Of a DNA stretch of 64,000 nucleotides, positions 11,231 through 23,071 are shown piece after piece. This DNA comes from Siphonodentalium dalli (taxonomy: Eukaryota > Mollusca > Scaphopoda > Gadilida > Siphonodentaliidae): NCBI GenBank assembly GCA_032622095.1, contig CP136065.1, positions 59,821,094 through 59,885,093 of the forward strand, written 5' to 3'. How positions within the stretch are numbered: the stretch's first letter is position 1; the number at the start of each line of letters is the position of its first letter. Position numbers and translations under genes: made by a program. Below the pieces are notes generated by a model, which had not been told where the DNA came from, searched no databases, and saw only the letters and a program-made list of their open reading frames with translations.

Positions 11231-11794
11231 TTAACCCTTTGAGTGCCAGGTCGATTTTTGCATCAACCCATATACCCTGTGCCAATGCATTCTCGTATAT
11301 ATGCGAGTCGACCATAGGTCGCCTCTCATATATAAGAGAATGCATTGGCCTAACATTTTTTTTTTTTTTTTACAATTTTTTACAATCTTAATAATTTATT
11401 CTTATATTCTTTAACCCTTTACCCAACAAACCGGCCAAAAATGCCCAAATAAAGCTTCATCAGCCTAAAATATATTCCGTCTGTCACAATAACACCATAC
11501 AAATATGGCTATCATTGGAACCGGTTCATTGACAACATTGTGATGATTACAGCTATGCCCTGTGCCAATGCATTCTCTTATATATGCGAGTCGACCATAG
11601 GTCTTTGACAATTTTATCATTTTTAATATGTGTTAAGCCAATGCATTCTCTTATATATGCGAGGCGACCTATGGTCGACTCGCATATATAAGAGAATGCA
11701 TTGGCACAGGGCCGTTCTGTTGGGTAAAGGGTTAACAGACTTATTTTGTAGGTTTAGGGCCGATGAGATCGTCCCCTGACACTCAAAGGGTTAA
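11231..11794 (+). mobile_element. Family L MITE (TTAA-bounded) carrying a nested B element
   Basis: Starts TTAACCCTTTGAGTGCCAGG and ends GACACTCAAAGGGTTAA, with one hairpin module at about 11276-11356. Its interior is interrupted by a B element at 11411-11734. The uninterrupted copy is 23068-23311. Confidence 0.8.
11411..11734 (+). mobile_element. Family B MITE nested in L
   Basis: Starts TTAACCCTTTACCCAACAAA and ends GTTGGGTAAAGGGTTAA. Both ends carry TTAA, as expected of insertion into a TTAA inside L. The first hairpin module is half deleted, so the copy is about 80 bp shorter than full-length B. Confidence 0.85.
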
Positions 11795-13008
11795 AAGAGT
11801 TTATTATTAAGTCTAAGCTATTTCAACTACTCCGGTGAACTGGAAGATATTCCGATAAATTTCAAAATAACATGTAAGAATGCAAGAAAATGCATGTGAT
11901 TTTTTATCAAAGATCCAATGTGCTTAAAGAGCTTAATAAAGATCAAACACAATATTGCATGAGGACAGAGAGCGAAATTATTCACACTCCTGCAGGGTTC
12001 TTTCTGTCTATAGAATAACTCCTGCAGTGAGAAAATGACCGTGACAGCGACAACTCAGTCGGATTAATGACGATGTTGCATTGATCTAAGAAACTGCAGT
12101 AGGGTTCTTAACACGCTCACACTGTATGCATGATTATTGAATAATAGATGTCGGCATAAACAAATGCTATACTATAAGGTTATTAAAGCATTCAACGGCA
12201 TTCATTAGTTTCACGCAAACAATTGTTTTATTTTATGAAAGGGGTCTGGAAACGCCCATGATTTTGCCATAGCACAAAGTATAGCCATGTTGATAGGACT
12301 ACATTGCACTTTGCACTTTAACTGCCAACAGATTATAATTCTCTATACGTGTCGAAAGTAAAAATTACCAATTCTAATAATTTAATCACACGCTGTCAAT
12401 CGACAAAATACAATAAAACCATTGGTTGTCAATCAATTAGCCATTAAAGTTATTTCTCGATAACATAAATTTCTTGATTACTTCTGCTATAAAAATGACA
12501 GCACTTGTGTTATATGACCACGCCTATAATGCGTTCCTAAAATTTACATGAAAACTATTCCGATATAAATATAAATTCCGATGTTGCATCAAAATTTCTG
12601 CAGGCAAGACTACCCTGCCATTAACTTCACTGCTAATTAATAGTACTTCAGTCTATAAGTACCTAGAAAAATCAACAAGACTCGATCGAGCTAACATTTG
12701 CAAAGACCTTCAGAAACTAACAACTCGTGTCACAGTCAGGCAGAGCATTTCTGGAACACCTGCAGTCACAGTGGAGCAATCGACCAGTTGACCAGTGTGT
12801 GCACACTGTTTGCTAGCCAATCAAAAGTGAAGAATTGATAACGCCACTTGATCAATCGATAATTGGATGTTTGATCGACAGCATGCATGTCAATTTCAAT
12901 TTTGGTTTGCGTCTTTTTTGTCGAAATTAATCTCAAAGTTTAATACGCTTCTTTTATACTTATGCTTTCTACTTAGGGTGGTTCTCCTGTTAAATGACGG
13001 ATTAAATT
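11795..13008. other. Intronic sequence without identified features
   Basis: AT-rich unique-looking sequence; no exon, hairpin or family copy recognised. Confidence 0.4.
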
Positions 13009-13163
13009 ATAAGAAATAACCCTGTGTTTCGATTAAGGTTATGAAGGTAAAACCGTAAAGTTTGAAGACAAATTTACTTTTATGCACTTCCCACAATTAT
13101 AAAATTTGTTCTCAAACTTTACGGTTATATCTACGTAACCTTAATGGAAACACAGTTATTTCT
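13009..13163. repeat. Single foldback element
   Basis: Inverted arms: AGAAATAACCCTGTGTTTCG and the complementary GGAAACACAGTTATTTCTT, also ACCGTAAAGTTTGA and TCAAACTTTACGGT, with a ~45-bp loop. Probably a MITE; no other copy seen here. Confidence 0.65.
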
Positions 13164-14029
13164 TCAATATATAAACAAGTCGGCACAATTTTTAACAGGT
13201 TTTTAATCAAAAGCAAAAAAATTTTGTCAGCATAATGCAACGGAGCCCCATACAAACAACTCACATTTGGACTGGGAACGTATTTTCGCCACCCATATAG
13301 AATATTTAAATTTGGTCTCTCAATGGGTGAACTTCAAAGATGGACATAATTTCATTTCAACCTGCCCAATGTGAATGAATGAATCAGATATTTTTTAAAG
13401 TAACACTATATGGGAAATTGTTCATTTAATTTCTACTTTAACTAATAACCCAATAAAGATCTAATAATTGGTTTAACTAAAACCTGACAGATAACAATCT
13501 TGAATGTGGGTGGAGAAGATACAATGTGGATCTTCCACGTTATAAGCAGCTATCAATGGGAATTTCAATTGACTATATGATTTGATTTGCATAACATAAT
13601 TATTATATGTGTTGAGGGACCAAAAGTCCATAATTGACTTGTTCCTGAAATAAATATATACATATTAATAAATAGCTTGATTACATAAATTAGTAGACTG
13701 TTAATGCTAATACATTGATGAGTTGCTATGACTAGAAAAAAAAAGAGACTAGTTATTTTATGCTATTTTTTCCTGAAGAATAATGTCTATTGTTATCTAA
13801 GGTAGTGGGTGTTAATCAATATTAGTTGTGAAATGTATATTTATTAGGGATTTTTGGGGATAAATGCATGACTACAATTAAGTTACTCTGTGGTCATATA
13901 GTCTCAGACTCAACTCACCTGTGAGGGCTGATAGGAGTACAAAAATAATCAGGTTAATAATGGATTCATGAAGAATGCAAACCAGCAAAAATATATGCAC
14001 GTGAGTAAAAATTATAGTTTACTGTCTAT
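13164..14029. other. Intronic sequence
   Basis: No repeat family recognised. It contains the possible 9-nt exon at 13919-13927 described under findings. Confidence 0.35.
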
Positions 14030-14277
14030 TTTACATTTCTTTACTAAATACTCATTGTCGAGTAGTTCCCTTAGGAAATGTTCAGACAATAAGTTCAAAA
14101 ACATTTGTTGAACTTATTACCTGAATATTTCCCACCCACGAAAATGATTCCTTTGCACTTTCTATTATCTATTGTCTGCTTATATTACCTGAACATCCCT
14201 CCAGATGAATAATAAACCATTCCAATGTATACTTTTACAACTGATGGGAGAATCCATCTAGTATAGAAATGGTTAAT
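14030..14277 (+). mobile_element. Family E MITE, full form
   Basis: ACTAAATACTCATTGTCGAG, an inner foldback around GTTCAAAAACATTTGTTGAAC, then TCCAGATGAATAATAAACCA, and the end TAGTATAGAAATGGTTAA. The left TTAA is lost. Confidence 0.75.
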
Positions 14278-14356
14278 CACAAAATTAAAATCATCACTCT
14301 GATTTTTGGTATTGAGAATTCACAGAAGTCTTAATTGTATAGGTTGCATTAATTTT

Positions 14357-14650
14357 AAAGACATATTATGTACTTCTTTGGGTGCGTGAAACTGATAAGT
14401 TAGTATACAGGCGCTATGCCAACTAAAGGAATATTACATTCTACTAACATCGCCGAAAATTTGAAGCAAATCGGCCGTACCACTCCATAGAAAACATCGT
14501 CAGAACTACGCTCAATTGTAAATATTTACTACTCGATTCGGGATGCATCTATCGGCGATAAACTAATGAAAATGATTTCGCCATCAATAGCCACTGCTTT
14601 TAATTAATATATAAGAATGACGGTTTGTCAATACGGCATTTATGCCAGCA
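14357..14650 (+). repeat. Repeat J, copy 1
   Basis: About 290 bp matching 19461-19750: AAAGACATATTATG, GGTGCGTGAAACTGATAA, CCACTCCATAGAAAACATCG, CTATCGGCGATAAAC, GAATGACGGT. Divergence between copies looks moderate. Boundaries and class unknown. Confidence 0.7.
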
Positions 14651-14979
14651 CAGAAGCGAATGCGCAACCACAAGTTATATCCTTCCGCGATGGCACAATT
14701 AAGTGTCGTATCAAAAACAGAGTGCTTAAAATTGGTTTTGTCGTGTGTGATGATGCTTTTACTTTATAGATCCGGTATCATACATAGTCGAAGCAAAGTC
14801 ATTTACATAGTGTGATGTCGACGTTGAATATGACATAGCCTAATATGATGGAACAGTGTGTTTTTCATGAAAAGGCGTGTATCTGTATCTTTACACTGCA
14901 GAATCCAATACTGGCATAAATGCATAGGAAATATTAAAATTATTTTATGCATTGCCTGATTGTCTGTAAATGAGATATA

Positions 14980-15379
14980 TTAACCCTTTACCCAACAGAA
15001 TGGCCCTGTGCCAATGCATTCTCTTATATATGCGAGTCGACCATAGGTCGCCTCGCATATATAAGAGAATGCATTGGCTTAACACATTACAAATTATAAA
15101 ATTGTTAAAGAATGTAAGAAATAATGGTAAAAAGTGTTAAAAAAAAAATTGTTTTAGGCCAATGCATTCTCTTATATATGCGAGGCGACCTATGGTCGAC
15201 TCGCATATATAAGAGAATGCATTGGCACAGGTTATAACTGTAACTATCACAATGTGGTCAAGGAGCCGGTTCCAATGATATCCATATTTGTATGGTTCTA
15301 TTGAGACAGACCGAAGATATTTTAGGCTGTTGAAGCTTTATTCGGCCGGTTTTGGCCGGTTTGTTGGGTAAAGGGTTAA
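14980..15379 (-). mobile_element. Family B MITE, full length
   Basis: TTAA at both ends, CCCTTTACCCAACAGAA at one end and TTGTTGGGTAAAGGG at the other, two complete hairpin modules. The GGCCAAAACCGG-type segment shows it is reversed relative to 21698 and 27278. Confidence 0.85.
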
Positions 15380-15657
15380 ACACCATATGGCTCTTTTATA
15401 TTATGAAATGGAACAAATTATCCTGTAGATCACGACTCCTTGTTTGACAGATTCAGAAACAGAAATTAATACCAAGACATCCCTGATTGGAATTCCAGGA
15501 GGACCCTATAGGATATAAGGCTTCTTTGACCAGGAGATAGATAATTATCAGAACAATGCCAGTGATAGGGAAGTTATAATGATAGGCAATCAGGTCTCAT
15601 AGAGTTCAACACCAATCCAGGTCACAGCAGAACTCAATTAGAATCCGGATCACATCC

Positions 15658-15880
15658 AGCCCTGAAAGTATAGTGCCCGACATTCATAGAATGAGGTCCC
15701 CAGAGGATTAATTTAGTGGCGCTACCACGCACAGTGGGCTAGTGTCATCAAATTCATCCTCTGGGACTTCATTCTGCATGGCCTCGTCTGCTATGGGAGA
15801 CCTAGCTAGACTCAGATTTAAGTTCATAGAAGGTGAATACTGTGATGTGCATCCATCAGGCACCTCAATTATGCATTGAA
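15658..15880. mobile_element. Family D MITE, degraded
   Basis: CCTGAAAGTATAGTGCCCGA, AGAATGAGGTCCCCAGAGG, palindromic partner CCTCTGGGACTTCATTCTGC; the second palindrome is mostly lost. Confidence 0.65.
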
Positions 15881-15889
15881 GCAGATCAT

Positions 15890-16175
15890 TTAAACAAAGT
15901 AAAAATACTCAAAATTCCATCATTGCACGAAACCGAAAGTACAAAATCTGAATAAACTACAAAACGGACTCATCTTACAGTTTAACCCCAAAAGAAATGG
16001 ACACATTCCGCCATTTATTAAAAAAATTTAAGAAGCAGAAACTTTGTATAAAATAAGTAAAAATGAACCAGTTACACAGGATACAACCAGACATGCATGA
16101 AACAAAAAGTACAAAATGGACCCGTCTTACAGATTACCCGCAAACGAAATGGACACATTCCAATTGCATGCTTTC
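15890..16175 (-). repeat. Repeat P, copy 1
   Basis: Two related ~190-bp units containing AAAGTACAAAATGGACCCGT and AAATGGACACATTCC. The reverse complement matches 47690-48070. Confidence 0.65.
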
Positions 16176-16496
16176 TGACTTAGTGGTTATTTAACATCTG
16201 TGTGATTATGGGTCAGTCTGGAGGCCATTAACAAATAGGTATATAAATGAAATAAAGTAGATGAATGATTGCATATTTGTTTTGATAAATGCTTGAACTG
16301 TCTCAGAACTATTAATTAATATGTTGAGGGATGCCTAAACTGTGAACAAGGGATTAGTGGTCGATGCGTGCATCGGTTGACATGTGTGGCCCTACTAATT
16401 AGCCACGTTGCCACATGCGGGAGAAATGGATGGTTATCCCCATTTTAGAGGTTTTCGCAATGACAATCTGGGAGTCTCACGGACAATCCGTTAAAC
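16176..16496. other. Intronic sequence without identified features
   Basis: Nothing recognised. Confidence 0.4.
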
Positions 16497-16523
16497 TTAA
16501 CAGCTCTGGTTGGCGATCAGTTA

Positions 16524-16738
16524 TTAACCCTTTCAGTGCCAAGTCCGATTTTTGTATCAACCCATATTTCCTTGATCATTTTTCAAATTTATTGATTATA
16601 ATAATGTGATACATTGATGGAAAGAGCTCTAAGAGCCCTTTCCATCAATGTATCACATTATTATAATCAATAAATTTGAAAAATGATCAAGGAAATATGG
16701 GTTGATACAAAAATCGGACTTGGTACTGAAAGGGTTAA
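16524..16738. mobile_element. Family C palindromic MITE (TTAA-bounded)
   Basis: Starts TTAACCCTTTCAGTGCCAAG and ends CTTGGTACTGAAAGGGTTAA; almost perfect foldback of ~107-bp arms with tip GAAAGAGCTCTAAGAGCCC. It is flanked on both sides by a ~31-bp copy of ACAGCTCTG.TTGGCGATCA. Confidence 0.85.
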
Positions 16739-17392
16739 CAGCTCTGTTTGGCGATCAGTTATTAAGAGGTTTTCGGCTCACTGTTCCACCTCTTCACTAT
16801 TGATACACTCGATACGAAGATTCGATTCGAGATTCGATGCAATTTTTAATCTCTTACCCTTGTAAGTAAATGTTCTGTTTTTCATGACTCAATGAGTACT
16901 AACCTTCGAAACTTATACATGTAATAAGAATCGACAAATACAATTCACATGTTAATTTGATAATAAAAGATAATTTCCAGAGAAGATGATGCCTAAGCAG
17001 AAATCAATAGCAATCACTTGGAATATTGTGCATTCAATCTCTGATTGGTCAAAAATGTCTCATGGGATCGTTTGTTTATAGAGTTAGCTATTACACCTAT
17101 GGGGATTTCCCAGGTTTTCAAGCAAAATTAAGAATTTCCCAGCCCTGATAAACAGAAACACGTTGAATTGCGATCAATTATAAAAGTAGTTTTTGCTGTA
17201 AGAATTAATGCAGAAACATTTCAGGGATCACTTTTGGAGCATGGTATAATATAGTGTCCACCTACCACATGTACCAGCTCTTGATCACACAAATAATTCC
17301 TTGCTGACTGTCATGACACATTTTCCATGGCTCCCAGATGCCACTCCCATTAAGCTACAAAGTGCAAGGAGTGGCAATGGCAAGGTTTGAAT

Positions 17393-17905
17393 ATGGACAG
17401 GCTGAAAATATGGTGCTGGACATTTGCAGAATGAGGTCCCCAGAGGGTGAATTTAGTGATGCTCATTCTGCTTAGGCCTCATCTTCTGTGGAAAGTTTCT
17501 TTATTATCAAATTAACAAGTTTTTTAGGTTCTTTAGAACGTTTCTTTTTCTTTTTTTTTTAGCTTAGTTTCTCTATATCCCCAAATCGGCTAGATGACAC
17601 AATGCATAATCAAGATGCCCTATGGGTGCAGATCACCATGTTCACCATCTGGGAACTTAAATCTGTATCTAGGTATCCCATAGCTGATGAGGCATGCAGA
17701 ATGAGATCCCCAGAGAGATGACTTTGGTGATGCTAGCCCTCTGTGAGGGGAAATCTGTATCTAGGTCTCCCATAGCTGATGAGGCCATGCAGAATGAGAT
17801 CCCCAGAGGATAACTTTGGTGATGCTTGCACTCTGTGAGGGGTAGCGTCTCTAAATTCACCCGCTGAGGACCCCATTCTGCAATGTCCAGCACCATATTT
17901 TCAGG
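17393..17905. mobile_element. Family D MITE, long degraded form
   Basis: Ends GGCTGAAAATATGGTGCTGG and CCAGCACCATATTTTCAGGC, with D palindromes around 17430 and 17700-17880; the segment GATCCCCAGAG..GATGCT is partly repeated in tandem near 17700 and 17800. Confidence 0.7.
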
Positions 17906-17916
17906 CTTGAGTATTA

Positions 17917-18472
17917 TAGGGCCCTGTGAATCGGGTTTTTTTATTTCAAATCAAATCTCGAATCGAATCAGTCAAATGGTTCCGAATCGCATCGAATCGT
18001 TACATCAGATGTACCATTATCAATAACGAACTTTGTAATGACAATAACTGATTGTCGGTATATATTGTAAATATTATCCATAAGTGGATCAAATTTGCAT
18101 TTAACCAATTAAGTGTGCATTCTTTGTGGCTATCTCTGCTTTAGAATATCAAAATGGTATCATAAGAAAATAATTAAGTCAGTAAGCATTCAGGTAGCTG
18201 AAGTTCGACATATATATGAAATTTTGCTAGATCAGTTTCATTAGTCATGCAATGCTTCAGTGGTCTATATAGTATAGCTCAGTCTACAACAGTGTTTGCG
18301 TGGTCTTTCGCTGGTATCATAAGCTATCTTCGGGAAAAACCAATCTTGTCCGTTGCCATATGAGAATACAACTGGTGCCATTGATTCGATACAATTCAAA
18401 TCAGGACAGCCGATTTTGAATCGAATCAGATGAAAGATTTTGAATCGCACCAAATCGATTTGCAGGGCCCTA
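17917..18472. mobile_element. GAATCG-rich element with GGGCCCTG ends
   Basis: Inverted ends TAGGGCCCTGTGAATCG and CGATTTGCAGGGCCCTA bound ~555 bp rich in GAATCGAATC. GGGCCC-type ends recall hAT elements, but the flanks do not give a clear 8-bp duplication. A related GATTCGATTCGAGATTCGAT scrap lies near 16815. Confidence 0.5.
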
Positions 18473-18718
18473 CTGGGTTGAGACTATCGAGTATGAATCT
18501 TCAAATATCCAGCAACAAGCACGGCCAATATCTTAATCTGGCGGGGCCCGGACATAGAAAACTTGGTCAATGAATAACAATGAAATAATACATAGGAATC
18601 CAATTTAACAAACCAAATAAACTTAATTTGCTTTTTCTTTCAAAGGAAGAGAACTAATTGTGTGAAATAATCTGATAGGACCCGCACATCCTAACGGCAG
18701 TCATGCCAGAGTGTTATT

Positions 18719-18842
18719 CTAATTTTTCTCCTTGAAGTAAGACAAAACTGTTAGAGGTTAGCCCCCAAGGAATTTAGGGCACCAAATTTAATTAAGCAGC
18801 ATTGGAATTCTCCAAAACCAATGAAATATATCTGTGGGGGAA
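18719..18842 (+). repeat. Repeat K, copy 1
   Basis: About 120 bp (TTCTCCTTGAAGTAAGACAA, TTAGCCCCCAAGGAAT, ATATATCTGTGGGGG) recurs at 20040-20159 in the same orientation. Confidence 0.7.
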
Positions 18843-19460
18843 ATCTGTGAAAAAATCCATAAATCATGAAAAAACAAGACAATATAGATAGGAGAAGGGA
18901 TTGTTCAGCTGTGTATCTCTCTGTGTCTGACAAACAGTGACACATTAGTGCGAATGTCAGATTAATACAGTTACTATTTGACACATTATTTTATGGCGGC
19001 AACTTCACTCAGTGTAATGGAATTTTTTACCAGAAGAACATGTGATAGTGAAATATCTCTTGCTAAATCAATTTGTATTCCCATAACTTTGATTTGACGT
19101 TTTGGCTTTTCAATATCTTAGAAAAATTATTTGTTATGTCTCCAAATCTATCAGAAAAAAAGTTTTTATCAGAAGAATGTGTTTGAAGTAATATCCCCTC
19201 CTAAGTTAATTTATTTATAGTTCTCTAACTGTTACTCCATGTGCTGTTTACCAATAAGTCAGTTAATGCATTTCAATCTGTATACAATATTCAGAAAATG
19301 TGCTGCCAAGACCATGCAGTCAATTTATCGTTTCTCAGACCCATGCGCATTATCTCAAAACCCTGCTAGTGCGACCTTTTCATTCATGTTCAATATGTCG
19401 GGGAAAGTTTTAATCAGTACGAAATAATTGCAGTACTTTTTGTTATTCAAAGATGTGCAG

Positions 19461-19750
19461 CATTAAAGACATATTATGGACTTACTCGGGTGCGTGAAAC
19501 TGATAACTATTCAGGCGCTATGGCAATTGGGGGAATGTAGCATTCTACTATCATCGTCGAAGATTTCCAACAAATCCACCGCGCCACTCCATAGAAAACA
19601 TCGTCTGAACTACGCCCTATATTGTAAATATTTACATCTTGATTCAGGATGCAACTATCGGCGATAAACAAACACAAATGATTTCGCCACCAAGATCGAG
19701 TCACCGCATTTAATTTATATATAGGAATGACGGTGTGTGTGTGTTGTCAA
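19461..19750 (+). repeat. Repeat J, copy 2
   Basis: Second copy of the segment at 14357. A third scrap (ATTAAAGACATATTATGTGC) lies near 31887. Confidence 0.7.
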
Positions 19751-20039
19751 TTTGGTTATAATATTTGTAAAAATAACTCCTTTGAGCAAGATTGTTCTCC
19801 ATTTCTGTTTGATCACCCTATCGGAGTGTTTCACATCACTTTAAGATCGAACAGACTGATTTCCATGTTCAGATTTCTGTTTCATTACTGCAATTGATAA
19901 CAAAGGTCAATCGTTTGTTAAACATGTGATGGATTATGGATCAATAAAAAATGTGTTGTTCATACTTGATAGGGCAAGTCTTAATGAAATAAATCACATG
20001 AAATCTATCAACTAACTTTTTTAGGACATCTGTTCGGGA

Positions 20040-20159
20040 TATTTTTCTCCTTGAAGTAATACAAAACTGTTAGAGGTTAGCCCCCAAGGAATCTAAGGTA
20101 CCAAATTTAATTAAGCAGGATTGGAATTGTCCCAAACCAAGAAATATATCTGTGGGGGA
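20040..20159 (+). repeat. Repeat K, copy 2
   Basis: Matches 18719-18842 closely. Confidence 0.7.
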
Positions 20160-20329
20160 TATTCTTATCTCCATTATAATTCACATGGTCAAAATTATCC
20201 ATAATTTGAGGTGCATATGTTTCTTTATCATTCAAATCTTTCAAGTGAAGTTCTCAATACAATAAAAACAGCCACCAACTTCCACCATCGACAGCATGAA
20301 CTTTGCAATTTTGGAATTTACAGCTGACA

Positions 20330-20540
20330 AAAAGACATGTAAGAGCCAAATTCGAACTTGATCTCATACAAAAGCCACATTCCAAGTTTCATAAAATCCT
20401 GTTGATAAATATTTAACTTATCGTCCGGACAAGAAATGGACGGACAGTTAGACAAACAGACAGATGCCCCAACAGACGGATGTACACCGTTCATTTCTCA
20501 ATAGCCTAACCCCCCCCCCACTGAATTTTTTTTTTTGGGT
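20330..20540 (+). repeat. Tandem-core element tail (fragment)
   Basis: AAGAGCCAAATTCGAACTTG, a GGACGGACAGTTAGACAAAC stretch, and a poly-C/poly-T end recall the tails of the elements at 26.5 and 60 kb. Only a fragment. Confidence 0.35.
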
Positions 20541-21697
20541 GACAAAAAAAATGTCAACAGATATTTTCAGAGATGATATATATAGGACAGAATGGGTGCT
20601 TTACACTCTATTATCTTTTCTGTGATTTATAGAGGTTATTTAACGCCAGTAGCATACCAGACTATAAGATGGCCCTGAGGCTGAGCGCTTTCATTGTGTT
20701 AATATGTTAGGGAAGAGTTCGGCTGATTTTCCTAATCTTATTGTCTATGATGGCGAAATTCATTCACATCCAGCAAATAATGAATTCCATGCTTCTTAAG
20801 AATCCCACAAATTGCTTAGATCTGTATATATTGGGGGATTTAAATAACCACATTTGACAGCCGGGAGACCAATTTGAGCACTTAGCCAGTAATTGATTGA
20901 TTGTCCTGCTGACCAAGGTTCATGTCAGTCGCCAATACGGTCAATAATATCTAAAGCATACGTACATATGACTTTGGAACAAGACCTTAGCAACTGAAGG
21001 AATTAAATGGTCCAGACTCAATGTGATCATATAGATTTGTAATGTAGATTATGAGCCTCTTGTTCAACTATAGGGATTTGGAAAAGGAATGAACCCATTG
21101 ATAGCTAATTGATTACCATTCATTCATTTGTAGGGATGCTCCCATTCACGCATTTAGTGTTTTGTGAATGTTTATAGTGAATGGGTAAATCCATTCAGGT
21201 TGGGGTTACAATCAGCAGTATAACCATTTTTAAATTGCCAGCATGAAATTTCAAAATCATGTGAGACTGATATTCAATGGCTGATGTGCAATGCGGCACA
21301 GCTTCGTCAAAATTAGGTATGACCAGTGGTCAAATATACTTGACAATATTTGTTAACTTCCCATAGCTAATATAGGCTTAATGTTGCAAATGAAGGGAAT
21401 CGCTCAAAATTTAAATACACTTTATATTATCTTTAGATTAATTATATGGTTAGGATCATAATATACAAAGTTTCATTATCAGAAAAAACATTAGTTGGGG
21501 ACAAGAAATCTCTACTTAAAATGTGGTTATCAATAGTTATTATTCCATAATTTCGACTCATTTGAGCATTTAGCTGCTAACAAATTTGGCATCATGCTAG
21601 AATAAGTTACGAAATGAAAACACTTTTATTAATTTTGTATTGATTTTTTTTTTACAATAGAAGTATTTAGGATGGATTTGCTGCTGAGATGATTAAC
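20541..21697. other. Intronic sequence without identified features
   Basis: AT-rich; nothing recognised on either strand. Confidence 0.4.
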
Positions 21698-22106
21698 TTA
21701 ACCCTTTACCCAACAAACCGACCAAAAACGGCCAAATAAAGCTGCAACAGCCTAAATTATTTTGGGTCTGTCTCAATAAAACCATACAAATATGGATATC
21801 ATTGGAACCGGCTCATTGACCACATTGTGATGGTTACAGTTATGCCCTGTGCCAATGCATTCTCTTATATATGCGAGTCGACCATAGGTCGCCTCGCATA
21901 TATAAAAGAATGCATTGGCCTAAAAAACACTTTTTACCATTTTTTCTTACATTCTTTAACAATTTTATAATTTGTAATGTGTTAAGCCAATGCATTCTCT
22001 TATATATGCGAGGCGACCTATGGTCGACTCGCATATATAAGAGAATGCATTGGCACAGGGCATAACTGTAATTGGCACAGGGCCGTTCTGTTGGGTAAAG
22101 GGTTAA
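21698..22106 (+). mobile_element. Family B MITE, full length
   Basis: TTAACCCTTTACCCAACAAA to GTTGGGTAAAGGGTTAA with two hairpin modules. A short segment ending ATTGGCACAGGG is duplicated near the right end. The paired palindromes make nearly the same small frame readable on both strands. Confidence 0.85.
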
Positions 22107-22323
22107 AAGGTCAGTGAAATTTGAATTTTATGTTGTTTTTTTTTAAAGATGAATATTCCAAGCTATGACACAGGAGAGACTGTTTTTGAATAAAACTTGC
22201 TGGCAAGAGCCTGACAAGGTCAACAATCTGGAACTCAAGTTTTTTTGCACATATACATCAATTTTGGGGTGAGTATACCTCAAAATCTCTTAATCAGGCA
22301 GCATAATAGAAAGTAACCTTAAT

Positions 22324-22604
22324 GGAGCTAGGTTGCACAATGGTTAGAGTGTACGACTTGAGGTCGTTGTCAACACAGCATTATGAGTTTGATGCTCGCC
22401 CGATGGCGGAATCCTGAGTTTCACAACAGCAGATATGGTGCAAGTTAATTACCGGTAATCTGAGTATGACTGTTGAGTTATGCGCTGTTCAAATCTCGTG
22501 CCTAGTTGTTACCGTTGAACAAGGTTATTTATGCTGTGACTGCTTCGCACCATGCACTCTTGCATCCAGGGAGTACTTGATTCATGTCAATAGATCTTTT
22601 CAGT
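22324..22604 (+). mobile_element. tRNA-headed SINE
   Basis: The head has a box A-like GTTGCACAATGGTTAGAG, a CGACTTGAGGTCG anticodon-arm-like stem and a box B-like GAGTTTGATGC. The body follows to CTTGCATCCAGGGAGTA. These are the marks of a tRNA-derived SINE transcribed by RNA polymerase III. Box B departs from GGTTCGANTCC, so this copy is probably old and silent. A G element abuts its 3' side. Confidence 0.65.
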
Positions 22605-23071
22605 ATGTTAAAGATGCATAATCCGAATTAACGCTCCTAAATTACTATTTCTTTGGTTTCGGGGTAAAAAATATTTGATTCAATCGAGTAGAGGAACCCA
22701 CCCATCAAAGATCAGAGTGATCAGATATTGATTTTTGAAGTTTGTTGTTTCTTGAGATGTGCAGTTATTTGTGGCCCAGAAAAAAGTTGTTAAACCGACG
22801 GGCTTGGACATAATTGCGGATGAAGATGGATAACTCTAAAATCAAGTGGCAATATGGCCAAATTTCGTGATACTCAAGTGATAATTCGACCATATTTCAT
22901 TGAACAAAATGTTGATAAATAATAGAATTTGGGAAATTTGCTACCATAGTTGACAGTGGTTAGCATATTTTTGTTGCAATTAAATGATTCTGATAACTAA
23001 AGCGTATTTTGAACAAATGTTGTTGTAACTTGATGATATGAGGACCGTCTGATCGGATTGAGTACCTTTAA
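22603..23071 (+). mobile_element. Family G element
   Basis: Degraded left end TTAAAGATGCATAATCCGA and intact right end CGGATTGAGTACCTTTAA, with the GGGTAAAAAATATTTGATTC segment. The right TTAA is shared with the L element that starts at 23068. Confidence 0.75.

Noticed and set aside
13919-13990. Alternative signal-peptide exon (hydrophobic IINLIIFVLLSALT in phase 1)
   Set aside because: No in-frame ATG before the upstream stop, so it cannot start translation on its own.
17917-18472. Firm hAT call for the GAATCG-rich element
   Set aside because: GGGCCCTG ends suggest it, but flanks show no 8-bp duplication.
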